This document shows, piece by piece, positions 28,541-35,645 of a stretch of 64,000 nucleotides of DNA. The stretch is taken from contig JAKAKR010000008.1 in the NCBI GenBank assembly GCA_021813435.1, forward strand, positions 1 to 64,000. Reading direction: 5' to 3'. Position numbers and translations under genes: made by a program. Every line of letters begins with the position of its first letter. Position 1 is the stretch's first letter. The notes beneath the pieces are model-generated. The model saw only the letters and a list, made by a program, of their open reading frames with translations, was not told the DNA's origin and did no database searches. The stretch comes from Nanobdellota archaeon. Its GTDB lineage: Archaea > Nanobdellota > Nanobdellia > Woesearchaeales > UBA9642.

Positions 28541-28690
28541 GGCTCCTTTCAAAAAGTCGTTTTTGCCATGCAAAAGTGAGCGAAAATTTAACACATAAAC
28601 GATTGCAAAGGAATATTACAAGAGGGAATTTGCATATCAATAAACATATAACGTGAGCGAAACATGGCAAAAAGAAAAGATTTTGAAAGG
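28541..28690 (+). repeat. MITE-like element, copy A
   Basis: Begins GGCTCCTTTCAAAAAGTC, the same 18 bases as the reverse complement of the end of the copy at 55723-55866. The inner ends CCTTTCAAAA...TTTTTGCCATG and CATGGCAAAAA...TTTTGAAAGG are inverted repeats. The middle contains GATTGCAAA and GTGAGCG, also shared with the other copy. It has no coding capacity and lies between a pilin-like gene and a new promoter. Confidence 0.6.
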
Positions 28691-28706
28691 CGTAGTGAAC
28701 GATAAA

Positions 28707-28715
28707 CATTTAAAT
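28707..28715 (+). promoter_or_regulatory. TATA box before the 47-aa pilin-like gene
   Basis: CATTTAAAT centres about 25 bases before the ATG at 28736. A GGAG ribosome site also lies at 28726-28729, six bases before the ATG. Confidence 0.5.
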
Positions 28716-28735
28716 GATAAAAACAGGAGCAATAC

Positions 28736-28879
28736 ATGAGAAAACTGAATAAAAAAGGGGGAGAGGAGTCGCGATTTGTCAACTACGCACTTATGATCAT
28801 CGCCATTATCATTGCAGTGATCATCATGGGCATCATACTCTTTCCCAGTATAAGAAAATTATTAGGTGGACTCCCGTGA
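28736..28879 (+). CDS. Minimal pilin-like peptide, 47 aa
   Basis: Encodes MRKLNKKGGEESRFVNYALM, a hydrophobic helix, and the short tail PSIRKLLGGLP. The K-K-G-G-E-E lead matches the other pilin-like signals, with Glu right after the cut region, but there is almost no ectodomain. It has its own TATA box and ribosome site and overlaps the next gene (GTGA). Comparable minimal pilins exist in type IV filament systems; here it could be the main filament subunit or a helper. Missed by gene finders with a 60-codon limit. Confidence 0.65.
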   Translation: MRKLNKKGGEESRFVNYALMIIAIIIAVIIMGIILFPSIRKLLGGLP

Positions 28880-29499
28880 ATGCGCGCAGAAAAATCCCTT
28901 CAGGTAAGCGTGGCACAGGACTCGGAACGATCATAACAATTTTTTTGGCAATCGTAATACTTATCTTATTAGTAAGTTTGGCCATCCAATGGCTTAAGAC
29001 AAGCAAGAATGCGACAGACACGCTCGTCAATCCTTCGCTTGCTAAAGAGAATGCAGTATACCGGGTCAATTATCTTGGTGTTGCAGCGCAGACCTTAAGT
29101 AGCGGGGACTGCTCGCGGGCAGGTAATGCCGGCAATACGTATACGTGTAAGGCCGGCGCAAAAGTGCAATTCTATGTAAATATGAACAATTATCTTAAAG
29201 ATCGCAACAACCTTTATGCGCGCGCAATCATCGGTAAGAATTGCGATTCCAAATATACTTATGATTCTTGCACCACAAAAGATATCCTTGAAGGAGAGCC
29301 TGCCTGTGGTATCAGTGCGCAATCAAGCAGTGATTGCCCAGTCAATGCGCCTTATCAATTTACCCGTGGAACGTATGTCGTGTATGCTGGTGGCAGGTGC
29401 ACTGGCGACCAATGCGTTGATACAAAAACATACACGTATAGTAACGCGGGACTTCTTGCCTATAATGTCGATAATTATATTCTTATCACCGTACCCTAA
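28876..29499 (+). CDS. Pilin-like protein, 207 aa
   Basis: Starts with GTG overlapping the preceding stop (GTGA). The signal IPSGKRGTGLGTIITIFLAI leads to a helix ending near residue 41. The ectodomain is beta-rich, with six Cys (GDCSRAG, YTCKAG, KNCDSKY, DSCTTK, PACGIS, SDCPV) and a C-terminal GRCTGDQC. The pattern YRVNYLGV...CKAGAKVQFYVNM and the ending VDNYILITVP resemble the second half of the protein at 31383-32099 (EWIGM...CAAGTTVEFYVKV and NNWIDIYVTSP), so the two share an Ig-like extracellular domain. Confidence 0.65.
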   Translation: MNARRKIPSGKRGTGLGTIITIFLAIVILILLVSLAIQWLKTSKNATDTLVNPSLAKENAVYRVNYLGVAAQTLSSGDCSRAGNAGNTYTCKAGAKVQFYVNMNNYLKDRNNLYARAIIGKNCDSKYTYDSCTTKDILEGEPACGISAQSSSDCPVNAPYQFTRGTYVVYAGGRCTGDQCVDTKTYTYSNAGLLAYNVDNYILITVP

Positions 29500-29564
29500 T
29501 GCAGGGTAATAATCGCAGGTACATTGACGCGAATCCTCTACAAAAGCATTAAATTTATCAAAAA

Positions 29565-29575
29565 GTTTATAAATA
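29565..29575 (+). promoter_or_regulatory. TATA box before the defensin-like set
   Basis: GTTTATAAATA predicts transcription from about 29596. The first gene of the set starts at 29619 after a GAGGTG ribosome site. Confidence 0.55.
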
Positions 29576-29618
29576 TGTGTGACAGATTTTAGACTAGATA
29601 TTTACACGAGGTGTTATC

Positions 29619-29879
29619 ATGAAAAACAAGAAGGGTGTCGAGATGTCATTGAATGTTATTATCATCGCCGCCATAGGATTATTGATCCTGTTGATTCTGG
29701 CGTTTCTTGTAGTCAATTATGTCGGCAAGACGCAGAAAGGCCTGGATAGTTGCACTGCAAAATACGCAGGAATCTGTTCATCCAGTTGCAGCGCAGACCA
29801 GACACCGATTGGAAATACAGACTGTTCAGCGCGAACCGATGGCAAGACATCCTGCTGTAAGATTTTGAGCACAGGATAA
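29619..29879 (+). CDS. Pilin-like protein with defensin-like six-cysteine domain, 86 aa
   Basis: The signal NKKGVEMSLNVIIIAAIGLL, with Glu after K-K-G-V, is followed by a helix to about residue 34. The short ectodomain is C-x7-C-x3-C-x11-C-x9-CC, six cysteines ending in a vicinal pair. This is the cysteine order and rough spacing of vertebrate beta-defensins (C-x6-C-x4-C-x9-C-x6-CC). The GAGGTG ribosome site and TATA box make it the first gene of a four-gene set sharing this framework (29619-32099). Defensin-like folding is an inference from spacing only. Confidence 0.65.
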   Translation: MKNKKGVEMSLNVIIIAAIGLLILLILAFLVVNYVGKTQKGLDSCTAKYAGICSSSCSADQTPIGNTDCSARTDGKTSCCKILSTG

Positions 29880-29905
29880 GTTTTTTCTCCTCTTATTTTT
29901 TTCAC

Positions 29906-30160
29906 ATGTCCCGCTTCCATAAAAAGGGTGTTGAATTGACGATGAATACAGTCATCATCGCAGTGATGGTGCTCCTGGTCCTACTGGTCATTGCATTCAT
30001 ATTTCTTGGGGGAACAAAATCATGGATCAAGGGAACAAACTGCGCTGACAAAGGTGGGGAATGCCTTGCTGATTGCGCAGCAGGACAGAGTGCTACACCC
30101 TGGTCCTGCGATCAGAAGAACACCAAATGTTGCGTATCAATCATCAACACCGGCACATAG
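29906..30160 (+). CDS. Pilin-like protein with defensin-like six-cysteine domain, 84 aa
   Basis: Lead FHKKGVELTMNTVIIAVMVL is a close match to the previous protein, including the V-E-x-x-x-N order, so the two are recent paralogues. The helix is followed by a GGTKSWIKG linker and C-x6-C-x3-C-x10-C-x6-CC, the closest of the four to the beta-defensin spacing. It ends a few residues later in IINTGT, as the previous one ends ILSTG. The gene starts 26 bases after its neighbour without a new promoter. Confidence 0.68.
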   Translation: MSRFHKKGVELTMNTVIIAVMVLLVLLVIAFIFLGGTKSWIKGTNCADKGGECLADCAAGQSATPWSCDQKNTKCCVSIINTGT

Positions 30161-30168
30161 GTACATGT

Positions 30169-31386
30169 ATGAAACAGAAAAAAGGAATCTGGAGCGATCT
30201 GAAGAATATCATCATTACACTCCTTATTATCCTTGCAATTCTTGCAGTCATGAAATACACCGGAATCTGGGATAAACTTGCAAAGACCATCAGTCCGGAT
30301 TGCGCTGGTGTATGCAAGAATTCCTGCAATTATGATACTGAATATGAGTATGCAACTGCACGGTGTAAAGTGGGCAGTCAGGTCTGCTGCATACCCTATA
30401 ATGATAAATCCAACGCGAATACGGATAATACTGGCGTAGGAAATACCACTCAAAATCCTGCTACAGGATCAGCAGATGAGGGAAAAACATGCACTACGCA
30501 ACAATCAAGCCAAAACATGGTTGTTGCATTCAATGGCGAGTGCGTCTCAAAATGCGAGTATTGCGCAAACCCGCTCAACCAAAAGAAACGCGCAGAAATC
30601 TGCAAAACACCCAGCAGTGATTTTGTATTCACGGCAAATTTCAAATGCGACTGCAATCAGCAGCAGGAAGTGTATCTTGCGCGATACAACAAAGCCATTA
30701 CCCAATTCTGCCCAGGAGCAGTGACCGATAATAATGCATTCTGCTGTGATAAGAATTATGACACGACAAAACCGACTGTCACAGTCACTATCTGGCCAGC
30801 GCCTGACGCAAATACCTACGCCGATACGTATAAATTACAGGTCGAATGCAAGAAAACAGTCGGCATTGGAGGCGGATGCGACACCAATCTGCGCTATATT
30901 ATCGTCGACAAGACTGTCCCTTTAACTACTGTTGATTCCTGCAGCAAGAGCATCATATTCCAGAACGCAAGCAACGCTACTTTAGTCAGTGGAAGCGCTG
31001 AATTCACACTCACCAACACTACCATAACCAATGAACTTTGGATTGGCGCAAATAAATATACTAAAGGCGCAGGATATCGTGGCAATGTCTATGTCATGTT
31101 CTGCGCTGAAGACAAGATTGGAAACGCAGGTACTGCAACAACTGCAGGATTGCCCATACTGCTTGAAGGCAATACATCCAATTGCCTGCGCGGCAATGGG
31201 ATCCTGAGCACAGCAAACACCTGCCGCGACCACCTCCCCGTCCCCTGCTATGGAACTGGTTGGGGCAAAATCACAGACCCACTCACCACTGGACTACTCT
31301 GCAAGGGAACTGATGAATACTATTTCTCTGATATGAACGCATGCCTTGCATACCAGCCAGAGATCATTGGGTGCGGAAAACGATGA
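30169..31386 (+). CDS. Pilin-like protein with defensin-like domain and larger Cys-rich ectodomain, 405 aa
   Basis: ATG 30169 follows the previous stop by 8 bases; upstream in-frame ATGs lie inside that gene. The lead MKQKKGIWSDLKNIIITLLI precedes a helix, then the six-cysteine unit C-x3-C-x3-C-x12-C-x6-CC near 44-75. A Cys-rich domain follows (CVSKCEYC, CKTPSS, CDCNQQ, FCCDKN) and then a beta-rich Ig-like part with WIGANKY and several sequons. The stop overlaps the next start (ATGA). The defensin-like unit is thus a module that can be extended by other domains. Confidence 0.68.
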   Translation: MKQKKGIWSDLKNIIITLLIILAILAVMKYTGIWDKLAKTISPDCAGVCKNSCNYDTEYEYATARCKVGSQVCCIPYNDKSNANTDNTGVGNTTQNPATGSADEGKTCTTQQSSQNMVVAFNGECVSKCEYCANPLNQKKRAEICKTPSSDFVFTANFKCDCNQQQEVYLARYNKAITQFCPGAVTDNNAFCCDKNYDTTKPTVTVTIWPAPDANTYADTYKLQVECKKTVGIGGGCDTNLRYIIVDKTVPLTTVDSCSKSIIFQNASNATLVSGSAEFTLTNTTITNELWIGANKYTKGAGYRGNVYVMFCAEDKIGNAGTATTAGLPILLEGNTSNCLRGNGILSTANTCRDHLPVPCYGTGWGKITDPLTTGLLCKGTDEYYFSDMNACLAYQPEIIGCGKR

Positions 31387-32099
31387 GATGGAGTAATAAG
31401 AAAGGGGATGGCGATTCATATGGTATTATGGAAATAATAATTATCGGACTTATTATTGCAGGAATAATCCTCTTTGCAGTACTTAAGGCAAATGCTAACG
31501 CCAAGTCTGAGACAAAAAAACTCACAAGTTGCTCAGGACCTTATGGCGCTGGATCCTGTAAGTCAAGTTGCACCGCTGATGAGATATCATTGCCCAATTG
31601 GGGCGAATGCAAAGCGCCGACAAGCACATGCTGTATTGCAAAGGACCTTGGCACATCGAACGTGGATAATTATGGGGCGACAAGCGAGTACTCTTTCAGT
31701 GTGGAATGGATTGGGATGAATGCAGTCCATGGATGTACAGAGGATAAGAACAATGGCGTATGGAATTGCGCTGCAGGAACCACTGTTGAATTCTATGTCA
31801 AGGTCAAAAATACCGGAACAAAAACTGTTGATGTCTTTGGTAATCCTGAAGTCAAACAGGATGAGCGCAGTACAATGGTCTGGCTTTCAGGCGATAAGAA
31901 CCCGCAGACTGTTGCTGCGGGCGGCGAGACAGATCATATCGCTGCAGGAACACTCACCATCGACAAGAATGCGCAAAAGTATCGCGTATATGCCGCAGCC
32001 AAATGTTTAAGCAAAGAATGCACTGATGCTGCAGGAGCAGACGGTGTTTTTGTCATCAATAAGAATAATTGGATTGATATCTATGTCACGAGCCCCTAA
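31383..32099 (+). CDS. Pilin-like protein with defensin-like domain and Ig-like domain, 238 aa
   Basis: ATGA overlap with the previous gene. The lead RWSNKKGDGDSYGIMEIIII precedes a helix and the unit C-x8-C-x3-C-x12-C-x6-CC (near 53-89). The second half (YSFSVEWIGM to WIDIYVTSP) resembles the ectodomain of the protein at 28876-29499, with shared features C-x-A-G-x-x-V-x-F-Y-V and a C-x4-C pair. It joins the two ectodomain types of the neighbourhood in one chain. The next gene starts inside its last codons (32083). Confidence 0.68.
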   Translation: MRWSNKKGDGDSYGIMEIIIIGLIIAGIILFAVLKANANAKSETKKLTSCSGPYGAGSCKSSCTADEISLPNWGECKAPTSTCCIAKDLGTSNVDNYGATSEYSFSVEWIGMNAVHGCTEDKNNGVWNCAAGTTVEFYVKVKNTGTKTVDVFGNPEVKQDERSTMVWLSGDKNPQTVAAGGETDHIAAGTLTIDKNAQKYRVYAAAKCLSKECTDAAGADGVFVINKNNWIDIYVTSP

Positions 32100-33306
32100 C
32101 CTGTTCTCTCAAAAAAAAGGCCAGCAGATACTCAACCGTCAGCTTACAGAGACGATTATGGCAGCAATATTCATCCTGCTCATTATCGCGCTTATTGTTG
32201 CATTCTGGAATATACTTGTGCCGAGCGCTGACAAGGCCTCGCGCCAGAGCTTTGATACCCTTGCAACACTCATCGCGCTCAAAGATAAATCGCTCAAGTC
32301 ATATGATTCAGCAAAGTATACTGTCTATCTCAAGGACAGCTATCAGATTGTGATGTTTGGCATTGATGTCAATGCAGCAGAGTGCGGTTCGCGTCCTGCA
32401 ACCATCATGACGATGAGCGGTCCCACACTTGATCCGACCAAAGAAAAGTATACTATTCCTAAACCCTCTGATTGCATCCAAAACCGCCGCTGTATGTGCT
32501 TATATAAGGATGATCCTGCAGATACCGGCAATGTTGTGGAATGCAAGAATTTTGACGCAAATGAGCGGTTCAGTGTCGGTGCATTCGAATTGAATGACGA
32601 AAAATGCAAAAAAGTCTCTAATTTCAATAATCTCATCATTGCAATGAAGAGCGCCAAGGATGCAAACAGCCAGACCATCAGGACATTATATGTCTGGCAG
32701 AGTACCGATGCACATATTGCAGAAGATAAACAGAATAGTGCCGCAGTATGCCCCAGCACACCTAATAAACCAAGACCCTGCGATGGACAAAGCGACGGTT
32801 CGCCTGCGCCCTCAACTGTTGCATGGCCCTGCGGCAGTGAAACAATCGGGGACGCGCGATGCACACTCAGTGCTGATCAAAAATCCTGCGAGATCAAGTG
32901 CGCGCACACTATTAAATGCAGTGATATCAAGACCTGTAATGATTATAACACACTTGCGGGAGAAGGCGGCCCGCCAGGATTCTATCTTACGGCAGAAAGT
33001 CTCGGATATAATCCCTGCAAGAACGATGCAACATCCTGTAATGTGAATCAGGGAAAAAGCTGCGTTCTCAATCCACAGCCGGGACAGGTATGCAAGCCAA
33101 GCGCTACAAATGAATGCCTTCAAGCATTACAGGATAATATGGATACGTGTAAAGTGGAGTATACTACCGCAACTGATAAGTATACGCGAATCATCACTGC
33201 AATCGGCCCTGATACTTCAAGCACGAATGGCATCTGCACTGCAATAACGAGTAATTATCTCGTTCCGATGTATACCTGTGCTGCACCGGCAAGCGCCACG
33301 CCATAG
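32083..33306 (+). CDS. Pilin-like Cys-rich protein, 407 aa
   Basis: ATG 32083 lies 17 bases inside the previous gene. The lead SQKKGQQILNRQLTETIMAA and helix end near residue 42. The ectodomain starts with a helical part then a Cys-dense region (RRCMCLYK, ECKNF, KCKKVS) and a Ser/Pro/Gly-rich stretch with regular cysteines (CDGQSDGSPAPST, WPCGSETI, SCEIKCAHTIKC, KTCNDY). Its end is again Cys-rich (MYTCAAPAS). The repeated disulfide-rich design fits an extracellular spot. No family recognised. Confidence 0.65.
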   Translation: MSRAPNLFSQKKGQQILNRQLTETIMAAIFILLIIALIVAFWNILVPSADKASRQSFDTLATLIALKDKSLKSYDSAKYTVYLKDSYQIVMFGIDVNAAECGSRPATIMTMSGPTLDPTKEKYTIPKPSDCIQNRRCMCLYKDDPADTGNVVECKNFDANERFSVGAFELNDEKCKKVSNFNNLIIAMKSAKDANSQTIRTLYVWQSTDAHIAEDKQNSAAVCPSTPNKPRPCDGQSDGSPAPSTVAWPCGSETIGDARCTLSADQKSCEIKCAHTIKCSDIKTCNDYNTLAGEGGPPGFYLTAESLGYNPCKNDATSCNVNQGKSCVLNPQPGQVCKPSATNECLQALQDNMDTCKVEYTTATDKYTRIITAIGPDTSSTNGICTAITSNYLVPMYTCAAPASATP

Positions 33307-33349
33307 AACGCATCACGAAGTGAGAAATGTTTTCTTTAAGGTCTCTAAA

Positions 33350-33367
33350 ACCGCAACCTATTTAAAC
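33350..33367 (+). promoter_or_regulatory. Promoter with CCGCAAC BRE-like stretch and TATTTAAAC box
   Basis: AAACCGCAACCTATTTAAAC ends at 33367 and predicts transcription from about 33388; the gene starts at ATG 33405. The same CCGCAAC-x2-ATTTAAAC layout lies before rpa (39711-39729). Confidence 0.55.
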
Positions 33368-33404
33368 ATTATTCTCTGGAATCGCATTGCAGGTCGCGTA
33401 CGCA

Positions 33405-34364
33405 ATGTTCAACAAAAATAAAAGAGGGATGGAGGATAAGCTCTATTTTGTCATCTGGGAGCTTATCGCTATAGGGATGGTGACAGTCATCCTTGTTCTT
33501 GCAGTACGCGGCATCGCGCAGAATTCTTCTTACTGGAAAAAATATTACTCTACAGATCTTGGACTCATGGCAGACATTGCAAACATCAACCAAGGGGATT
33601 TTGTCGTCAATTACCAACTGAAAAAGAGTGCGGATCTCCCAAGTGCAAAACCGCCAGAGATCGTACTCACCCCAACGCGTGTTGAAGTGTATGATGCGCC
33701 GAAAGAAGAGTCCAAAGTACCCTACACCTGGCCGTACGCCCGCTCAAGAAGTGTTGAATCAGTCAATAGCTCAACTATCGCAGAATTGATCGTCATGTCA
33801 AAGATTGACACCATCTTTCGCATCGATACCAGCGCGCCCACTGATGCTATGACCTGTCCTGCATTCGATACCGCGCAAGCGCTTGATGCAAAGACCGCAT
33901 TCAACATCATCACTGTGGATGATCAGACGCGACCCGCAGCAACTGCGCTTGAAAGCATCATGAAAACAAAAGGGTATGGAAGTGACCCTGGAGCAAAGAC
34001 ACTCACTACATTCATCCTTGCCACGTCGCATACAGATTCTGTACTTATCATATATCCTGCAGATACACATATGAGCATTGCAGGAAAAATGTCCTGTCTT
34101 ATCGCCCAGGAGTTCAATGGCGCAAATGGACCGCATGCACGCACAGTTACTTATGTGCCCGATCAAAATGATAATAATCAGACTGCTCTTGATGCAGCGC
34201 AACAACAGGTTATAGATACGTATACGGCCGCAGTCTCGAGTGATCCGCAACGTTCCGGAGAGTTCTGGGTACTCGTCGCGTTACCAAACAATCCTGCAAT
34301 AGACCCCGGAACTGTGGCCAAGAGCATCAGCACAGCGCTGGAAAAATACTATATCGCGCCCTAG
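33405..34364 (+). CDS. Pilin-like protein, 319 aa
   Basis: The ATG at 33405 gives the signal MFNKNKRGMEDKLYFVIWEL with Glu close to the cut, then a helix to about residue 34. The ectodomain is an alpha/beta domain with only two Cys, unlike its Cys-rich neighbours. Strands alternate with helices (for example LTTFILATSHTDSVLIIYPAD, and FWVLVALPNNPAI near the end), which recalls a Rossmann-like or peptidoglycan-associated fold, but no catalytic motif is clear. It begins a new transcription unit with the following pilin-like genes. Confidence 0.65.
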   Translation: MFNKNKRGMEDKLYFVIWELIAIGMVTVILVLAVRGIAQNSSYWKKYYSTDLGLMADIANINQGDFVVNYQLKKSADLPSAKPPEIVLTPTRVEVYDAPKEESKVPYTWPYARSRSVESVNSSTIAELIVMSKIDTIFRIDTSAPTDAMTCPAFDTAQALDAKTAFNIITVDDQTRPAATALESIMKTKGYGSDPGAKTLTTFILATSHTDSVLIIYPADTHMSIAGKMSCLIAQEFNGANGPHARTVTYVPDQNDNNQTALDAAQQQVIDTYTAAVSSDPQRSGEFWVLVALPNNPAIDPGTVAKSISTALEKYYIAP

Positions 34365-34395
34365 ACGTCGCGCGCCAATACATAAAACCAAGAAC

Positions 34396-34965
34396 ATGAA
34401 GAAAAAACCATTATTCCGACGGAATCTTGCACGAAAAGGACAAGTCAAATACATGCTTGAAAATGCGTTCAGGATATTTTTTCTTATGGCAGCGCTTCTT
34501 GCATTCTTCCTGCTCATCAGTTATTATATCAACAATCGGATTGACACGCGACTAATCCAGGCAGAAACGCTTGCAAACCGGATCGTATACTCAGACACCA
34601 TCATGCAGCAGGATCCGACACTATTTAGGACCTATGCCGGAATTGTCAATCTTGAAAAGATCAATGATACACTCATCGAGCAATCACTATCCTATACGCC
34701 GACCCGCCATGCGGCAGCAAAAATAAAGATTATCAGCAAGCCGCAAAGCACCGGTACAGAAGTATTCATCAAAGAGGCATATCTTAACCGGAAACAATTC
34801 AATGACTTTTATGTGATGATCCGGAGCGGGATACAGGGATCAGAATCGGCAATTCAGGCCGTGAAAAAATTCCCTGTCACCTGTTACGATAAAGACATCA
34901 GCCCTCCTGCCTCTCCGTATTACTATTGCACATTGGTTGTTGAAGTAATGATTCCTAACACATAA
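34396..34965 (+). CDS. Pilin-like protein, 189 aa
   Basis: The lead RRNLARKGQVKYMLENAFRI has the R-K-G-Q pattern with Glu eight residues after G; the helix runs to about residue 45. The ectodomain is short, with beta and helical segments and two Cys near the end (VTCYDK, YYCTLV). The remaining ectodomain (TRLIQAETLANRIVYSD, RTYAGIVNL) resembles the FlaG/pilin-type globular head in size only. It lies 31 bases after the previous stop in the same unit. Confidence 0.62.
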   Translation: MKKKPLFRRNLARKGQVKYMLENAFRIFFLMAALLAFFLLISYYINNRIDTRLIQAETLANRIVYSDTIMQQDPTLFRTYAGIVNLEKINDTLIEQSLSYTPTRHAAAKIKIISKPQSTGTEVFIKEAYLNRKQFNDFYVMIRSGIQGSESAIQAVKKFPVTCYDKDISPPASPYYYCTLVVEVMIPNT

Positions 34966-35009
34966 GGCACGCAGAGGAAAAACACGAAAAAAATAATGTA
35001 AATGAATAT

Positions 35010-35618
35010 ATGAAACAAATGATACACACCTCATTCAAGAAAATACGTCGCAAAAAGCGTGGAGAGAACCTTCTTGTAGATCTTTGGGTCATCATCGCAT
35101 TCGTCATTGTACTTATTGTAGTGCTCCTGCTCTTTATCGCAACAAAAAAGCAAGTCAATCAGGGGATAGTGCAGGACTTCCAATCCAAAGACGCAGCATT
35201 CATGCTCGACGCGTATTTACGCGCCCCCGATCTTATCAATGGAAATACTGTGACCGGAAAGACCATTGCAACAATCATCGCTGAAGATGCTGCGAATGGC
35301 AATTTTACCCGCACTAAAGGATTGACTAATTATTATTTCAGTGGCATCACCACCTACAGCGGAACACTGGAAAACGATTATTATACTGCAAAACCCATCA
35401 GTGTCATCAAGGTATGTATTTATGACGAAAAGGACAGTTTTTTAGCAGGGTATGAGATAGATCCTCAGGCGCGCACCATCAGTGACCTGCATTTCTATTG
35501 CGGAACAGTAGCGCAGAGCAGTGAGTATACCTATACCCTTGCAAAAACGAATATCCCTGCATTTGAGAATAATCTTTTTGTGGAACTCGTCATAAAACAG
35601 AAGATCAACAGTAAATGA
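35010..35618 (+). CDS. Pilin-like protein, 202 aa
   Basis: A 17-residue basic lead ends in RRKKRGENLLVDLWVIIAFV, again with Glu straight after the cut; the helix runs to about residue 45. The soluble head starts with a helix (VQDFQSKDAAFMLDAYLRAP) and becomes beta-rich. Two Cys (KVCIYDE and HFYCGTV) could form one disulfide. The gene lies 44 bases after its neighbour and 27 bases before the wall-hydrolase gene, so it is probably co-transcribed with it. Confidence 0.62.
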   Translation: MKQMIHTSFKKIRRKKRGENLLVDLWVIIAFVIVLIVVLLLFIATKKQVNQGIVQDFQSKDAAFMLDAYLRAPDLINGNTVTGKTIATIIAEDAANGNFTRTKGLTNYYFSGITTYSGTLENDYYTAKPISVIKVCIYDEKDSFLAGYEIDPQARTISDLHFYCGTVAQSSEYTYTLAKTNIPAFENNLFVELVIKQKINSK

Positions 35619-35645
35619 TAATTAAAGAGATATAGCCCGGCAAAG

